Below, piece by piece: positions 7,704 to 15,043 of a stretch of DNA of 15,828 nucleotides (the stretch's first letter is position 1; each line of letters begins with the position of its first letter). The DNA is from Flavobacteriales bacterium UBA7878 (GTDB lineage Bacteria > Bacteroidota > Bacteroidia > Flavobacteriales > Schleiferiaceae), in NCBI GenBank assembly GCA_002501205.1, contig DLRW01000081.1, forward strand, positions 1 to 15,828, read 5' to 3'. A program made the translations under genes and the position numbers. Under the pieces are notes generated by a model. That model saw only the letters and a program-made list of their open reading frames with translations, was not told the origin of the DNA and made no database searches.

Positions 7704-9263
7704 TTAGCTATTTGCTCGTTTCAATGAACCAAAGAGGCGATCGGTGAGAACGCTGAGATAAAAACCATTGCGAAGGTGAATTTCCATCGCTCGGAACCTG
7801 CTGGAGGCTCGGAACCGTTTGGGTAAGAAGTAAGAGCCCAGGGCCAAGATGGTAAAGGCCAGTAATACTCCTATGCTCAGGAAGATTTGTACAGTACTAA
7901 GCTCTGGGCTCTGAGCAATTTCGGGCCTCAGGGCCAGGTGAATGATTTCTTCAAGGAAGAAAAAGCTCAAGACTACCAGGCAGGCCCGGAGAACTAAAAT
8001 GAAGCGCGCCCGAAGTTCTATACCTTCTTCAAAACTCTTGGCTAAAAGCACCGAAGTACCAACTGCGATTATGGCTGCCACAATCTGCAAACCGAAGCTC
8101 ATTCCTTCGAGGCCACCTCTTAAGGCGAGCACCCCACTAAAAATCAGTAGCGCTCCAAGGATTGCCATAAACACCCGCTTTAAAGAAGGTTCCGCAACCT
8201 GGCTGCGCCATTGATCATTGCGGTATCGATCGATCTGGCTGCCAGAACTTAGGAATGAGTGGGCCTTGTAGAAGGAATGTGCCATCAGGTGCAAAAGCGC
8301 TGCAGAATACAAGCCCAGGCCCGAAAGCATCAGACTGAAACCCATATGACCAATGGTAGAATAGGCTAATGATGTTTTGATGGCGGGCTGAGTTGGCGCC
8401 ACCGCCGTTCCGTACAAAGCACTTAAGGCCCCAATGCTTAAGAGTAGTAAGCTGGCCGCTTCTGTTCCACTAATCAAGGGCGAAAAACGAATGATCAAAT
8501 ACGGTCCGGCATTAATTAAACCGGCATGTAAGAGGGCCGAAACCGGAGTGGGTGTTTCCATCACTTCCAGCAACCAGCTGTGAAAGGGTATTTGTACCGC
8601 CTTAAGCGCAGCTGCCAGTACCATCAGGATGGCCGCGGCATTTAATTGAGCGGACCAGGCTCCGGCTTCCAATTGATTAAAGATCGTCGACAGCTGGGCG
8701 CTGTGAAATTCGGAGTAAATCAGGGCCAGTGCACTGATGAGTAGGATATCAGCGATGCGGGCCACCACAAACTTCTTGCGGGCGGCAAGGCGGGCTCTCT
8801 CACGATGACCATAAAAGAGCAAAAGTCTTTGCAGGGCCATACTGGTACCGGTCCAGGATAAAGCTAGCAAGAGTAGGTTCCCAGATAAAACGAAGAACTG
8901 AATCAATGCGACGGTGAGCGCTAAATTGGCGCTGAAGGCTCCTTCGCGTGAATCGCCATCCATATAGTTTCGACTGTAGCGAAATACGATAAAGGCAATC
9001 AGGTTAATCATGAAAAGCAGCAGGCTATTGAGGCGATCCAGTCGGATGGAGAAACCTAAGTCGGCAAAACCATATAAAGCCGACTCCATTGGCCCATGAA
9101 CATAAACCCAAATCAGGGCCAGGCTTGCCATGCTTAATCCTATGATTGAAGATCGAATAGCGAGGCTATTGGGGAGCTTCGGATTTTTAGGCGCATAAAA
9201 AAACCCAATTCCAAGATTTAGGATTGGGCTTAGCAGAATGGCAATGAGAAGTATGGCAGTCAT
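7704..9263 (-). CDS. dabB: DabB, NuoL/MrpA-like membrane subunit of the DAC carbon-uptake complex
   Basis: A 519-residue polytopic inner-membrane protein of the proton-conducting antiporter family (Proton_antipo_M), related to NuoL and MrpA. About 13 hydrophobic segments cover most of its length. The core signature is at residues about 221-255: K221 in LKAVQIPFHSW, H228, then METPTPVSALLHAG with H246. A second family block is SLAYSTIGHMGFSL. Next to dabA it is DabB, which couples a cation gradient to CO2 hydration by DabA. It is shorter than NuoL and lacks NuoL's long C-terminal lateral helix. It is the first gene of the operon, with a candidate -7 element about 22 bp upstream and a divergent LysR regulator 88 bp away. 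An isolated NADH dehydrogenase subunit is excluded by the dabA neighbour. Confidence 0.93.
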   Translation of the reverse strand: MTAILLIAILLSPILNLGIGFFYAPKNPKLPNSLAIRSSIIGLSMASLALIWVYVHGPMESALYGFADLGFSIRLDRLNSLLLFMINLIAFIVFRYSRNYMDGDSREGAFSANLALTVALIQFFVLSGNLLLLALSWTGTSMALQRLLLFYGHRERARLAARKKFVVARIADILLISALALIYSEFHSAQLSTIFNQLEAGAWSAQLNAAAILMVLAAALKAVQIPFHSWLLEVMETPTPVSALLHAGLINAGPYLIIRFSPLISGTEAASLLLLSIGALSALYGTAVAPTQPAIKTSLAYSTIGHMGFSLMLSGLGLYSAALLHLMAHSFYKAHSFLSSGSQIDRYRNDQWRSQVAEPSLKRVFMAILGALLIFSGVLALRGGLEGMSFGLQIVAAIIAVGTSVLLAKSFEEGIELRARFILVLRACLVVLSFFFLEEIIHLALRPEIAQSPELSTVQIFLSIGVLLAFTILALGSYFLPKRFRASSRFRAMEIHLRNGFYLSVLTDRLFGSLKRANS

Positions 9264-9285
9264 TTCTTGTGCTTTTGTGACGGGA

Positions 9286-9293
9286 CAAAACTA
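9286..9293 (-). promoter_or_regulatory. candidate -7 element for dabB
   Basis: On the minus strand TAGTTTTG matches the Bacteroidota TAnnTTTG consensus and would put transcription start some 15 nt before the dabB ATG. No TTG is found at the usual -33 spacing, which would fit a promoter that needs the divergent LysR activator. Confidence 0.4.
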
Positions 9294-9337
9294 GAATGGA
9301 TATATCATAAGTTTTTATTTATATTTCGAATGTCAAT

Positions 9338-9354
9338 CATAAAAATATTTTATG
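9338..9354. promoter_or_regulatory. AT-rich dyad over the LysR gene start, possible autoregulatory site
   Basis: CATAAAA-ATA-TTTTATG is a perfect 7-bp inverted repeat with a 3-bp centre that overlaps the regulator's ATG (9352-9354). A looser ATAA...TTAT dyad lies at about 9306-9321. LysR-type proteins commonly bind such dyads between divergent genes and repress their own gene. AT-rich DNA makes chance palindromes likely, so this is a weak call. Confidence 0.3.
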
Positions 9355-10266
9355 AACTATACTTTGAATCAGATTCGGGTATACCTCAAAATCGTTGAGA
9401 CCGAGAGTATTACCAAGGCTGCAGAAGAGCTTTATATGACCCAACCGGCGGTGTCAATCCAGCTGAAAAATTTCCAAGATCAGTTTGAAGTTCCTCTTAC
9501 TGAATTGGTAGGTAGAAAATTGCATATCACCGAATTTGGCTATGAAATTGCGGAGATCGCTGAAAAGGCTTTTTTAGAACTGGAAAACCTCAGATTCAAG
9601 ACCTTAGAGTTTAAAGGTCTGCTTTCGGGGAAGCTAAAAATCTCCTCCGCTTCTACCGGTAAATACGTAATTCCCTTTTTCTTGAGCGAATTTCTGCAAG
9701 GTGCGCCGGGCATTAATTTAGTATTGGACGTAACCAATAAAAGTCGGGTGTTGGAAAGTTTAAAGCAAAATGAAATTGACTTCGCCATAGTTTCGGTAAT
9801 CCCCAAAGACCTGGAGGTAGCGGAAGAAAAGCTGGTGGAAAACAAACTCTTTCTGGTGAGTGATGGCAAGGGAAATCCCAAAAAGAAGCCTTTGATATTT
9901 CGGGAAGAAGGATCAGCAACCCGCCAGGAAATGGAGCGCTATTTTCAACAGCATGGCAGTAAGGATCGCAAGAAACTCGAGCTTACCTCCAATGAGGCGG
10001 TAAAGCAGGCGGTGGTGGCGGGCCTGGGAAATTCCATCGTACCCTTAATCGGGATTAAGAACGAATTATTGAACCAGTCGATACACATTGTTCCGCGTCG
10101 AGGCCTGCCCCTTAAAACCGACTGGCGTTTGATTTGGCTAAAAAGCAAACGATTATCACCCGTGGCCCAGGCTTATCTCGATTATGTGCGGGGACACAAA
10201 GAGGAGATTATTGAAAAGCATTTTAAATGGTATGAGGAGTTTGAGGGAAAAGACATCAAAGCCTAA
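9352..10266 (+). CDS. LysR-family transcriptional regulator, probable regulator of dabBA
   Basis: A 304-residue LysR-type regulator of normal length. The N-terminal winged helix-turn-helix covers residues about 4-62, with the recognition region AAEELYMTQPAVSIQLKNF. The periplasmic-binding-protein-like effector domain starts around residue 90 (LSGKLKISSASTGKYVIPFF) and contains FAIVSVIP. It is divergent from dabB with 88 bp between starts, the classical arrangement for a LysR activator and its target. CbbR/CmpR/CcmR-type LysR proteins control carbon-fixation and bicarbonate-uptake genes elsewhere by sensing metabolites of carbon limitation; a similar role here is inferred from position and overall type. 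The ligand is unknown. A HEXXH protein gene follows after 34 bp and may be co-transcribed. Confidence 0.92.
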   Translation: MNYTLNQIRVYLKIVETESITKAAEELYMTQPAVSIQLKNFQDQFEVPLTELVGRKLHITEFGYEIAEIAEKAFLELENLRFKTLEFKGLLSGKLKISSASTGKYVIPFFLSEFLQGAPGINLVLDVTNKSRVLESLKQNEIDFAIVSVIPKDLEVAEEKLVENKLFLVSDGKGNPKKKPLIFREEGSATRQEMERYFQQHGSKDRKKLELTSNEAVKQAVVAGLGNSIVPLIGIKNELLNQSIHIVPRRGLPLKTDWRLIWLKSKRLSPVAQAYLDYVRGHKEEIIEKHFKWYEEFEGKDIKA

Positions 10267-10300
10267 TTTTAAACCTGTAAACTGACTTCCTTGCCAGAAT

Positions 10301-11071
10301 ATGTTTGATCTATTTAAATCCAAGAAAGACCCAAGGCCCTTGGATTACGACTTACGTAAATTCTTTGAAAACAACTGGCTCTGCCTTATGCATGCCTTTC
10401 CGGAACCGGATATCAAGGATCGTAAAATTAGGGTTCCAGAACCAAGCGATTTCCCCATAAAATGGCAGAACAGTAAGGAAAATGCACAGGATGTTTTAGC
10501 GATTGTGGCGCCACAGATGGAGATTGATCCAGCCCTAATTGAATTGGAGTTCTATAAAAATAATCCCAGGGAATTGGACAGTGGCATTTCCAGCATCTTT
10601 TTGGAATCCGATCCTGATAGTTCTGAAGCAGCAGGAATGTATTTTCATGAAAAAGTGGATGGTAAATTCCAAATCGCTTTGGACGAAGCCTTATTGCAAA
10701 ACCCTGAAAACCTTATCGCCACTCTAAGTCATGAGTTGGCGCATGTTAAACTTCTAGGGGAAAATGTAATGGAGGAGGCAGATGAAATGACCACCGACAT
10801 GACCACCGTTTATTTCGGTATGGGAATTTTCAATGCCAATGCAGCCTTTCGTTTTTACCAGGAAATGGACCGCTGGGGTTATAACAGTTTGGGCTATTTA
10901 AAAATCGAAGAATGGGCTTATGTTTTAGCCCTTCTCGCTTTTACTCGAGAGGAAGACAATCCCGAATGGGAAAACTATCTAAGCAAAGATGTGTACAGTG
11001 AATTTGATCGCTGTTTGACCTATATGTTGGAAAATGAAGAGGAGATTTTTCACTTTGAAGAAGCTGATTAA
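10301..11071 (+). CDS. HEXXH-motif putative zinc metalloprotein of unknown function
   Basis: A 256-residue cytoplasmic protein with no signal peptide or membrane segment. It carries a metallopeptidase-type zinc motif, H144-E145-L-A-H148 in TLSHELAHVKLLGE, followed by an acidic segment (EEADEMTTDMTTVYFG, 158-173) that could supply the third ligand, E162 or D166 being candidates. The remainder is acidic and rich in aromatic residues, and the C-terminus is strongly acidic (ENEEEIFHFEEAD). I do not know a named family for it; it resembles uncharacterised proteins with a buried HEXXH site. It lies 34 bp after the LysR gene. Its TAA overlaps the stop of the convergent monooxygenase gene: both stop codons are read from the palindrome TTAA at 11068-11071. 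Peptidase activity is plausible but unproven. Confidence 0.75.
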   Translation: MFDLFKSKKDPRPLDYDLRKFFENNWLCLMHAFPEPDIKDRKIRVPEPSDFPIKWQNSKENAQDVLAIVAPQMEIDPALIELEFYKNNPRELDSGISSIFLESDPDSSEAAGMYFHEKVDGKFQIALDEALLQNPENLIATLSHELAHVKLLGENVMEEADEMTTDMTTVYFGMGIFNANAAFRFYQEMDRWGYNSLGYLKIEEWAYVLALLAFTREEDNPEWENYLSKDVYSEFDRCLTYMLENEEEIFHFEEAD

Positions 11072-12198
11072 ACTTCCGTCTCAATTTCATAAAGCTTCTC
11101 CAACTGCCCTTTCACCACTTTCTCCGGAGTAATCTTCATTATAGATTTTAAAAGAAACTGCCCCCAGGGTTTATGAACCAATTGCCCGAAGCGCCAGGAA
11201 TTATTGACTACATAATCCACTTTGGCTCGGCGTTGGGCCTCGAAGTCTTTAAAAGCCTCAGTTAAGTTTGGAGCCTCTTTATGGATAAGCTGAGCCAGAT
11301 AATAGGCATCTTCAATTCCCTGACATGCCCCCTGTCCCATATTTGGAGTAGTGGCATGGGCAGCATCACCTATTAAGCAAGCCTGATCTTTATGCCAGCT
11401 ATCCAAACGTTTTAAGTCTGCCAATTCCGTGCTGTGCACAAAGTCGGTTGCGCGGATAATTTGATTAACCACCGGATCAAAATCTGCATACATTTTCTGA
11501 AGGCTCTCGATATTAATTTCCGCCGGTGAAATTTCGGTATTGAGCACGGCGAAGAAGTAAACCTGATCTTCGGATATATGGGAAAAGCCAAAGCGCCTTT
11601 TGGGTCCCCAGAGCTCCTTTCCCTCCTTTCGCAATGCTTCCGGTAGGCGAATCTGGGCAATGCCTCGGACACAAATCTGATCGGTATGGCGGTATTCGGA
11701 GGCAAAGCCTAAACTACCACGAAGCTTAGATTTGATACCATCCGCGCCAATAATCCAATCGGCTTTGCGCTTGGCATTCTCAAACTGAATTTCAATTTGA
11801 TCGCCTTTCTGTTCATGACCGAGATAAGGCATGCCCAATTCCACCTTAGCCACTGCTTTTACTTTCTCTAAAAGAATAGCTTGCAATCTGGCACGGTGAA
11901 TGGCCACTGTTTGATTGCCAAAACGATCGGCCACCACATTGGAGTTCACCTCTTTAACCGCCTTTAAATTGGGATAGGCGATTTCCATTTTATTTAGCAC
12001 AAATCCTGCTTTCAAGATTTCATCTTCTATTCCCAACCACTGCAATACCCGTAAGGCATTGGGCTGCAACCAAAGTCCAGCTCCAACTTCTGATAAATCC
12101 TCTGCCCTTTCGTAAACGGTCGACTGTATTCCTAGCTTTGCTAAGGCCAGGGACATGCTTAGTCCACTAATGCCCCCGCCGATGATGGCTATTTCCAT
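11068..12198 (-). CDS. FAD-dependent monooxygenase (group A flavoprotein hydroxylase type)
   Basis: A 376-residue single-component flavoprotein hydroxylase of the salicylate-hydroxylase/UbiH/TetX superfamily. The Rossmann motif GGGISG is at residues 7-12, with the ribose-binding acid E30 at the end of the second strand (TVYER). The GADG motif (151-154) and the second FAD motif GDAAHATTPNMGQG (277-290) are all intact. Such enzymes use NAD(P)H and O2 to hydroxylate an aromatic or polyene substrate; the substrate cannot be read from the sequence. It is divergent from a TetR regulator across a gap with twin operator-like dyads, suggesting an inducible detoxification or degradation enzyme. A TetX-like antibiotic-modifying role is possible but not supported specifically. 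Its start at 12198 places the Rossmann motif at the extreme N-terminus, as expected. Confidence 0.9.
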   Translation of the reverse strand: MEIAIIGGGISGLSMSLALAKLGIQSTVYERAEDLSEVGAGLWLQPNALRVLQWLGIEDEILKAGFVLNKMEIAYPNLKAVKEVNSNVVADRFGNQTVAIHRARLQAILLEKVKAVAKVELGMPYLGHEQKGDQIEIQFENAKRKADWIIGADGIKSKLRGSLGFASEYRHTDQICVRGIAQIRLPEALRKEGKELWGPKRRFGFSHISEDQVYFFAVLNTEISPAEINIESLQKMYADFDPVVNQIIRATDFVHSTELADLKRLDSWHKDQACLIGDAAHATTPNMGQGACQGIEDAYYLAQLIHKEAPNLTEAFKDFEAQRRAKVDYVVNNSWRFGQLVHKPWGQFLLKSIMKITPEKVVKGQLEKLYEIETEV

Positions 12199-12211
12199 TG
12201 GAATCGTAATT

Positions 12212-12248
12212 TTAGGTCAAATTTACTAAATTAGGTCAAGTGTACTAA
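12212..12248. promoter_or_regulatory. twin TetR operator-like repeats
   Basis: Two 18-bp copies, TTAGGTCAAATTTACTAA (12212-12229) and TTAGGTCAAGTGTACTAA (12231-12248), are separated by 1 bp and differ at only two positions. Each is an imperfect dyad with TTAG/CTAA ends. They fill the gap between the divergent monooxygenase and TetR genes. On the minus strand the first copy contains TAAATTTG (12218-12225), a TAnnTTTG match 20 bp from the monooxygenase ATG, so binding there should block its promoter. The second copy ends 6 bp before the tetR ATG, fitting autorepression. Confidence 0.75.
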
Positions 12249-12254
12249 TTTTTC

Positions 12255-12869
12255 ATGAAGACAAAAGAGCGCATTTTAGCTAAAGCTTTAGAACTATTTA
12301 ATTCTGAAGGCCTTAAAGAAGTTACTCTACGTAAGATTGCCGTAGCTCTGGAGATGAGTCAGGGTAATTTGAACTACCATTTCAAAACCAAAGGCGATTT
12401 AATAGCGGCCCTTTACTTCGATTTGGTAGCGCATATGGATCGTGAAATGGAAAAGATTGCCCAGGACCAGGCCCTCCTTCCCCTGATTTATGAGAGCTCC
12501 TGGGTATCGATGAAAACCCTCTACGACTATCGCTTCATCACCAAGGACCTATACGCAGTACTGGACGCTGACCCCGAATTAAAGAAACATTATTTGGGCC
12601 TGCAAGGATTGCGCAAGCAACAGTATATGCAGCTCTTTAGCCATATGATCCAGAAGGGCCTTTTGCGCCCCGAAGAATTTGAAGGCGAATACCTGGGCCT
12701 CTATGAGCGCATGAATATCTTAGGGGATAATTGGATCAATGCCTCCATCCTCTTTAAAGGCAAAGATCAGGCGGTAGTGAAGCATTACCATCGCTTGCTT
12801 TTTGAGATGGTTTATCCTTATTTGACTGAGGAGGGAAAGAAGGGGTATAAAATATTGACGAAGTTATAA
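12255..12869 (+). CDS. TetR/AcrR-family transcriptional regulator
   Basis: A 204-residue regulator. The N-terminal TetR helix-turn-helix spans residues about 3-50: ILAKALELFNSEGLKEVTLR leads into the recognition segment VALEMSQGNLNYHFKTKGDL (30-49), where NLNYHFKTKGDL is the family signature. The C-terminal part is helical and ligand-binding, of no assigned class. It is divergent from the monooxygenase gene, with two operator-like repeats in the 56-bp gap, so it most likely represses that gene and itself and is released by the enzyme's substrate or a related compound. Its end converges with the TfoX-domain gene with only 16 bp between stops and no visible terminator. Confidence 0.92.
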   Translation: MKTKERILAKALELFNSEGLKEVTLRKIAVALEMSQGNLNYHFKTKGDLIAALYFDLVAHMDREMEKIAQDQALLPLIYESSWVSMKTLYDYRFITKDLYAVLDADPELKKHYLGLQGLRKQQYMQLFSHMIQKGLLRPEEFEGEYLGLYERMNILGDNWINASILFKGKDQAVVKHYHRLLFEMVYPYLTEEGKKGYKILTKL

Positions 12870-12885
12870 TGCCAGAACCAAGGCT

Positions 12886-13152
12886 TCAACTATTTAACAT
12901 TGCATAGAATTCTTTAAGCTCTTGTTTTCTCGACTCATCTAGTCCATGCCATCGAATGCCTTGAATGGCTCCTTCAAGTGCAAAGAGCATATTAATACAT
13001 GCACCACTATTCTCAAGAGCTGCAATCCTGACAATAGCTTTTTCACTTCCTAATTGTATTAAATCTTGTTCGTTTCTAACACCGATGAGATTCAATTTAT
13101 TCGAAAGTGTTTTTCCAATGTTTGGTAAGTCTGTAAGCGTCCTCATCCCCAT
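12886..13152 (-). CDS. TfoX/Sxy C-terminal-domain protein
   Basis: An 88-residue protein matching the C-terminal domain of TfoX/Sxy. It opens with a helix-hairpin-helix-like segment, TDLPNIGKTLSNKLNLIGV (residues 7-25), and carries the usual downstream block ALEGAIQGIRWHGL around 58-71. The N-terminal TfoX domain found in the competence regulator is absent, so a competence role cannot be assumed; stand-alone versions are common and uncharacterised. Its ATG overlaps the TAA of the upstream gene by one base (TAATG at 13150-13154 on the minus strand), so the two are translationally coupled. Confidence 0.85.
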   Translation of the reverse strand: MGMRTLTDLPNIGKTLSNKLNLIGVRNEQDLIQLGSEKAIVRIAALENSGACINMLFALEGAIQGIRWHGLDESRKQELKEFYAMLNS

Positions 13153-13463
13153 TAAGCTGCGTCAAAACTATCCAAAACTAAGGGCAAATATTTCGACACC
13201 GCTTTCATGCCGATAACTGATAATCCTAAAAGAACAGCTGTTTTCACTTCTTCCCGCGTTGCCCCAGCATTTTTAGCCATTGGAACATGCACTTTTACAG
13301 CTCTTTCATCATCAGCAATCATCTTCATTCCGATATAAATCAATTGCTTGGTTTTACTATCTAAACCTTCTTCCGCAATTAGTGACTGAATAAAGTCGGC
13401 ATAAGCTTTTTGAACTTCAGGAGCTTCTTCTATAAAAGTTTGCAATGGGTTCTTTTCAGACAT
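13152..13463 (-). CDS. carboxymuconolactone decarboxylase-family protein lacking cysteines
   Basis: A 103-residue, all-helical-looking protein of the CMD/AhpD-like superfamily, recognisable from TKQLIYIGMKMIADDERAVKVHVPMAKNAGATREEVKTAV split across residues 38-76. AhpD-type members carry CxxC plus a histidine for peroxidase/disulfide chemistry. Here the histidine is kept (H59) but the position of the second cysteine is alanine (A55), and the whole protein has no cysteine. It therefore cannot act through the AhpD thiol mechanism. It is coupled to the downstream TfoX-domain gene by a one-base stop/start overlap. The role is unknown; a ligand-binding or decarboxylase-like function remains possible. 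A gap of about 300 bp lies upstream. Confidence 0.85.
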   Translation of the reverse strand: MSEKNPLQTFIEEAPEVQKAYADFIQSLIAEEGLDSKTKQLIYIGMKMIADDERAVKVHVPMAKNAGATREEVKTAVLLGLSVIGMKAVSKYLPLVLDSFDAA

Positions 13464-13609
13464 TGTAACTATTCTTATAATATTTAAAATAAAAAGTGAA
13501 TTGGGAATTATTAAACGCTTGCCTTGCCTTAATACTTCATAGACTCGTTCAACATAACATACAGAGCTGCATCACCTTTTAATTCTTAAATATACTTGGA
13601 TTTTCTGTT
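13464..13609. other. AT-rich non-coding leader region, no feature seen
   Basis: Between the CMD-family start and the repeat-like segment that begins near 13610 I see only AT-rich sequence. It presumably holds the promoter of the CMD/TfoX pair, but no convincing TTG plus TAnnTTTG pair stands out. Confidence 0.4.
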
Positions 13610-13613
13610 AGAG

Positions 13614-13762
13614 GCTAAGTTAATTTCAAGCCTTTTGGCGTACATGGCCGTGACAGGTTTTGAGTTTTAGTCAAAACCTGGAAAACTGCGAATAAGCGCA
13701 TTGGGTAAGCAAGCGAGCTTAAGGCTGGAAAGGATGAGCAGGCTGATCCTAAATAGCCTTAA
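13614..13762. repeat. dispersed, diverged relative of the 115-bp repeat region
   Basis: This non-coding stretch resembles the left edge of the array at 15079-15180 in the same orientation. It shares gctaagttaa (13614-13623 versus 15079-15088), the following agcctttt, caagcgagctt (13710-13720 versus 15132-15142) and aggatgagcaggctgatcct (13731-13750; array units have aggattagcaggctgatcct). It ends immediately before the stop codon of the 160-residue gene. A perfect 10-bp hairpin at 13654-13680 (CAGGTTTTGA / TCAAAACCTG, 7-nt loop), with no T tail, lies in extra sequence absent from the other copy. Confidence 0.75.
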
Positions 13763-14245
13763 TCACCCCACTAAGCTTGCAATCCTCTTATACTCTTTCC
13801 ACTTAGGATCATATTTAAAGCCGCAGCCGAACTCGATCCATTTGTCTTCCCTTTCATTTAAGTCAACTAAGATAGCCTGGGCAAATTCGGGATTATCAAT
13901 ATACATATCCATGATCATCCCAAAATCAGTAGTGACTCTTGCCACTACATGAACCACGCATTCTTTTCTCAGAAGATCCCTAAAGAAATCCTCAATTGTT
14001 CCCATATCTAAATCTTCAGAGCGAGATTCATCTACTTCCACACTAAACTGAAGATTGTAGGGACAATACTTTTTATATGGGTAATCTTTATAGGCTAAAT
14101 CCAGCCAACCAGTTGCTGGCTTCCCGGTTTCAGTCTCCGTCATTAGGAGAGAAATAGAATTAGAGGGATAAACCCCTTCAGTAGACCGAATTGTATCCCA
14201 ATCCAGATCTTCCTTGTCGCTTTTAAAAAAATTGAGTAGTCCCAT
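13763..14245 (-). CDS. cytoplasmic protein of unknown function, 160 aa
   Basis: I do not firmly recognise this protein. It has no signal peptide or membrane segment and is acidic. It begins MGLLNFFKSDKED and has a mixed alpha/beta look, with a conserved-looking C-terminal half: VHVVARVTTDFGMIMDMYID and FGCGFKYDPKWKEYKRI. The overall pattern resembles small DUF695-like or RraB-like domains, but that is a weak impression. Its stop abuts the dispersed repeat on one side, and the exported SH3-like protein gene lies 36 bp upstream on the same strand, so the two probably form a two-gene unit. The pair is flanked by related repeats, suggesting accessory DNA. A toxin/immunity-type role is conceivable for such an unplaced pair, but nothing in the sequence shows it. 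Confidence 0.65.
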   Translation of the reverse strand: MGLLNFFKSDKEDLDWDTIRSTEGVYPSNSISLLMTETETGKPATGWLDLAYKDYPYKKYCPYNLQFSVEVDESRSEDLDMGTIEDFFRDLLRKECVVHVVARVTTDFGMIMDMYIDNPEFAQAILVDLNEREDKWIEFGCGFKYDPKWKEYKRIASLVG

Positions 14246-14281
14246 ATTTATGTGGTTTCATCCAAGAACAAGCTCCCTAAA

Positions 14282-15043
14282 TTAATAAGCTGACTGCTTT
14301 CTATCGGCATTAAGCCTATCCATTAAAGCCTTGAAATTAGGATTATCTGAGCTTCCACTTTCATCCACTTCAAAATGATTGAGAAAGGCCCATTCAATTT
14401 GCTTGAGGATTGTTTCCTTTTGTTCTGTATTGGTGATTTTATCCAGACTCTTCATGAGTAATTCGGGCTGACAAATAAAACAAGCTCCCAATGAGTATAA
14501 AGGCTCTTCATTTACTGATTCTCGGTTGGCCCAGATGGTTGCAATGAGTTTATCAATAAGCTGAAGGTCTTTGCTGGTACAGAAATAATCAGGAATTAAT
14601 TGAAGAATGGGATTGTACTTCCTAACTGTATTTTGCTTCAACACTTCCGCAATTAATTCTGAATTTAAAGAGTCAATACCTTTCAAAGTAAAGTTCAAAC
14701 TATCCGCTAGAGCTCTCTGCCTGTCCAGTATTCCCATTATAAGTCCTCTAAGAGAATCACTGTCAAGGTCACTTAAGTCCTGAATACTACTTCTCGGAAT
14801 AAAACCTTCCACTTGACTTCCCTTCCAGGGACTCAACCATGCCCAATCTGACTCATCCTCTAATTGGTAGTAGAAAATGGCACCCTTAAACAAGGTGTCT
14901 ATGCTGTGAAATTGCATCCCTGGCCCATTTCGAACCTCTATAAAATTAAGACTATCAATAAGAAACGCAGGTCCTTTCTGAGCTAGCATTGAAAATGAAA
15001 AACAAAGCATTAGGCCTGTCAGAATAGAGCTTTTTGTTTTCAT
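14282..15043 (-). CDS. exported SH3b-like domain protein, 253 aa
   Basis: The protein starts with a signal peptide (MKTKSSILTGLMLCFSFSMLA, residues 1-21), so it is exported. Residues about 34-90 form a bacterial SH3 (SH3b) domain: FIEVRNGPGMQFHSIDTL carries the typical VRxGPG motif, followed by WAWLSPWKG and VEGFIPRSSI. The rest is helical and unrecognised, with C155 and a C188/C191 pair (ACFICQ). SH3b domains often bind peptidoglycan stem peptides, so a periplasmic or cell-envelope role is plausible. It precedes the 160-residue gene on the same strand with 36 bp between them. The region upstream of its start, after about 35 bp, begins the repeat-related sequence. Confidence 0.75.
   Translation of the reverse strand: MKTKSSILTGLMLCFSFSMLAQKGPAFLIDSLNFIEVRNGPGMQFHSIDTLFKGAIFYYQLEDESDWAWLSPWKGSQVEGFIPRSSIQDLSDLDSDSLRGLIMGILDRQRALADSLNFTLKGIDSLNSELIAEVLKQNTVRKYNPILQLIPDYFCTSKDLQLIDKLIATIWANRESVNEEPLYSLGACFICQPELLMKSLDKITNTEQKETILKQIEWAFLNHFEVDESGSSDNPNFKALMDRLNADRKQSAY

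Noticed and set aside
7704..9263. NuoL subunit of respiratory complex I
   Set aside because: No other nuo genes are present, the protein is short of the NuoL C-terminal extension, and dabA follows directly.
12886..13152. Competence regulator TfoX
   Set aside because: Only the C-terminal domain is present; the N-terminal domain of the competence regulator is missing.
13614..13762. Integron attC sites around the two-gene segment
   Set aside because: The paired GTTRRRY/RYYYAAC core sites are not found at the expected places, and no integrase is visible.
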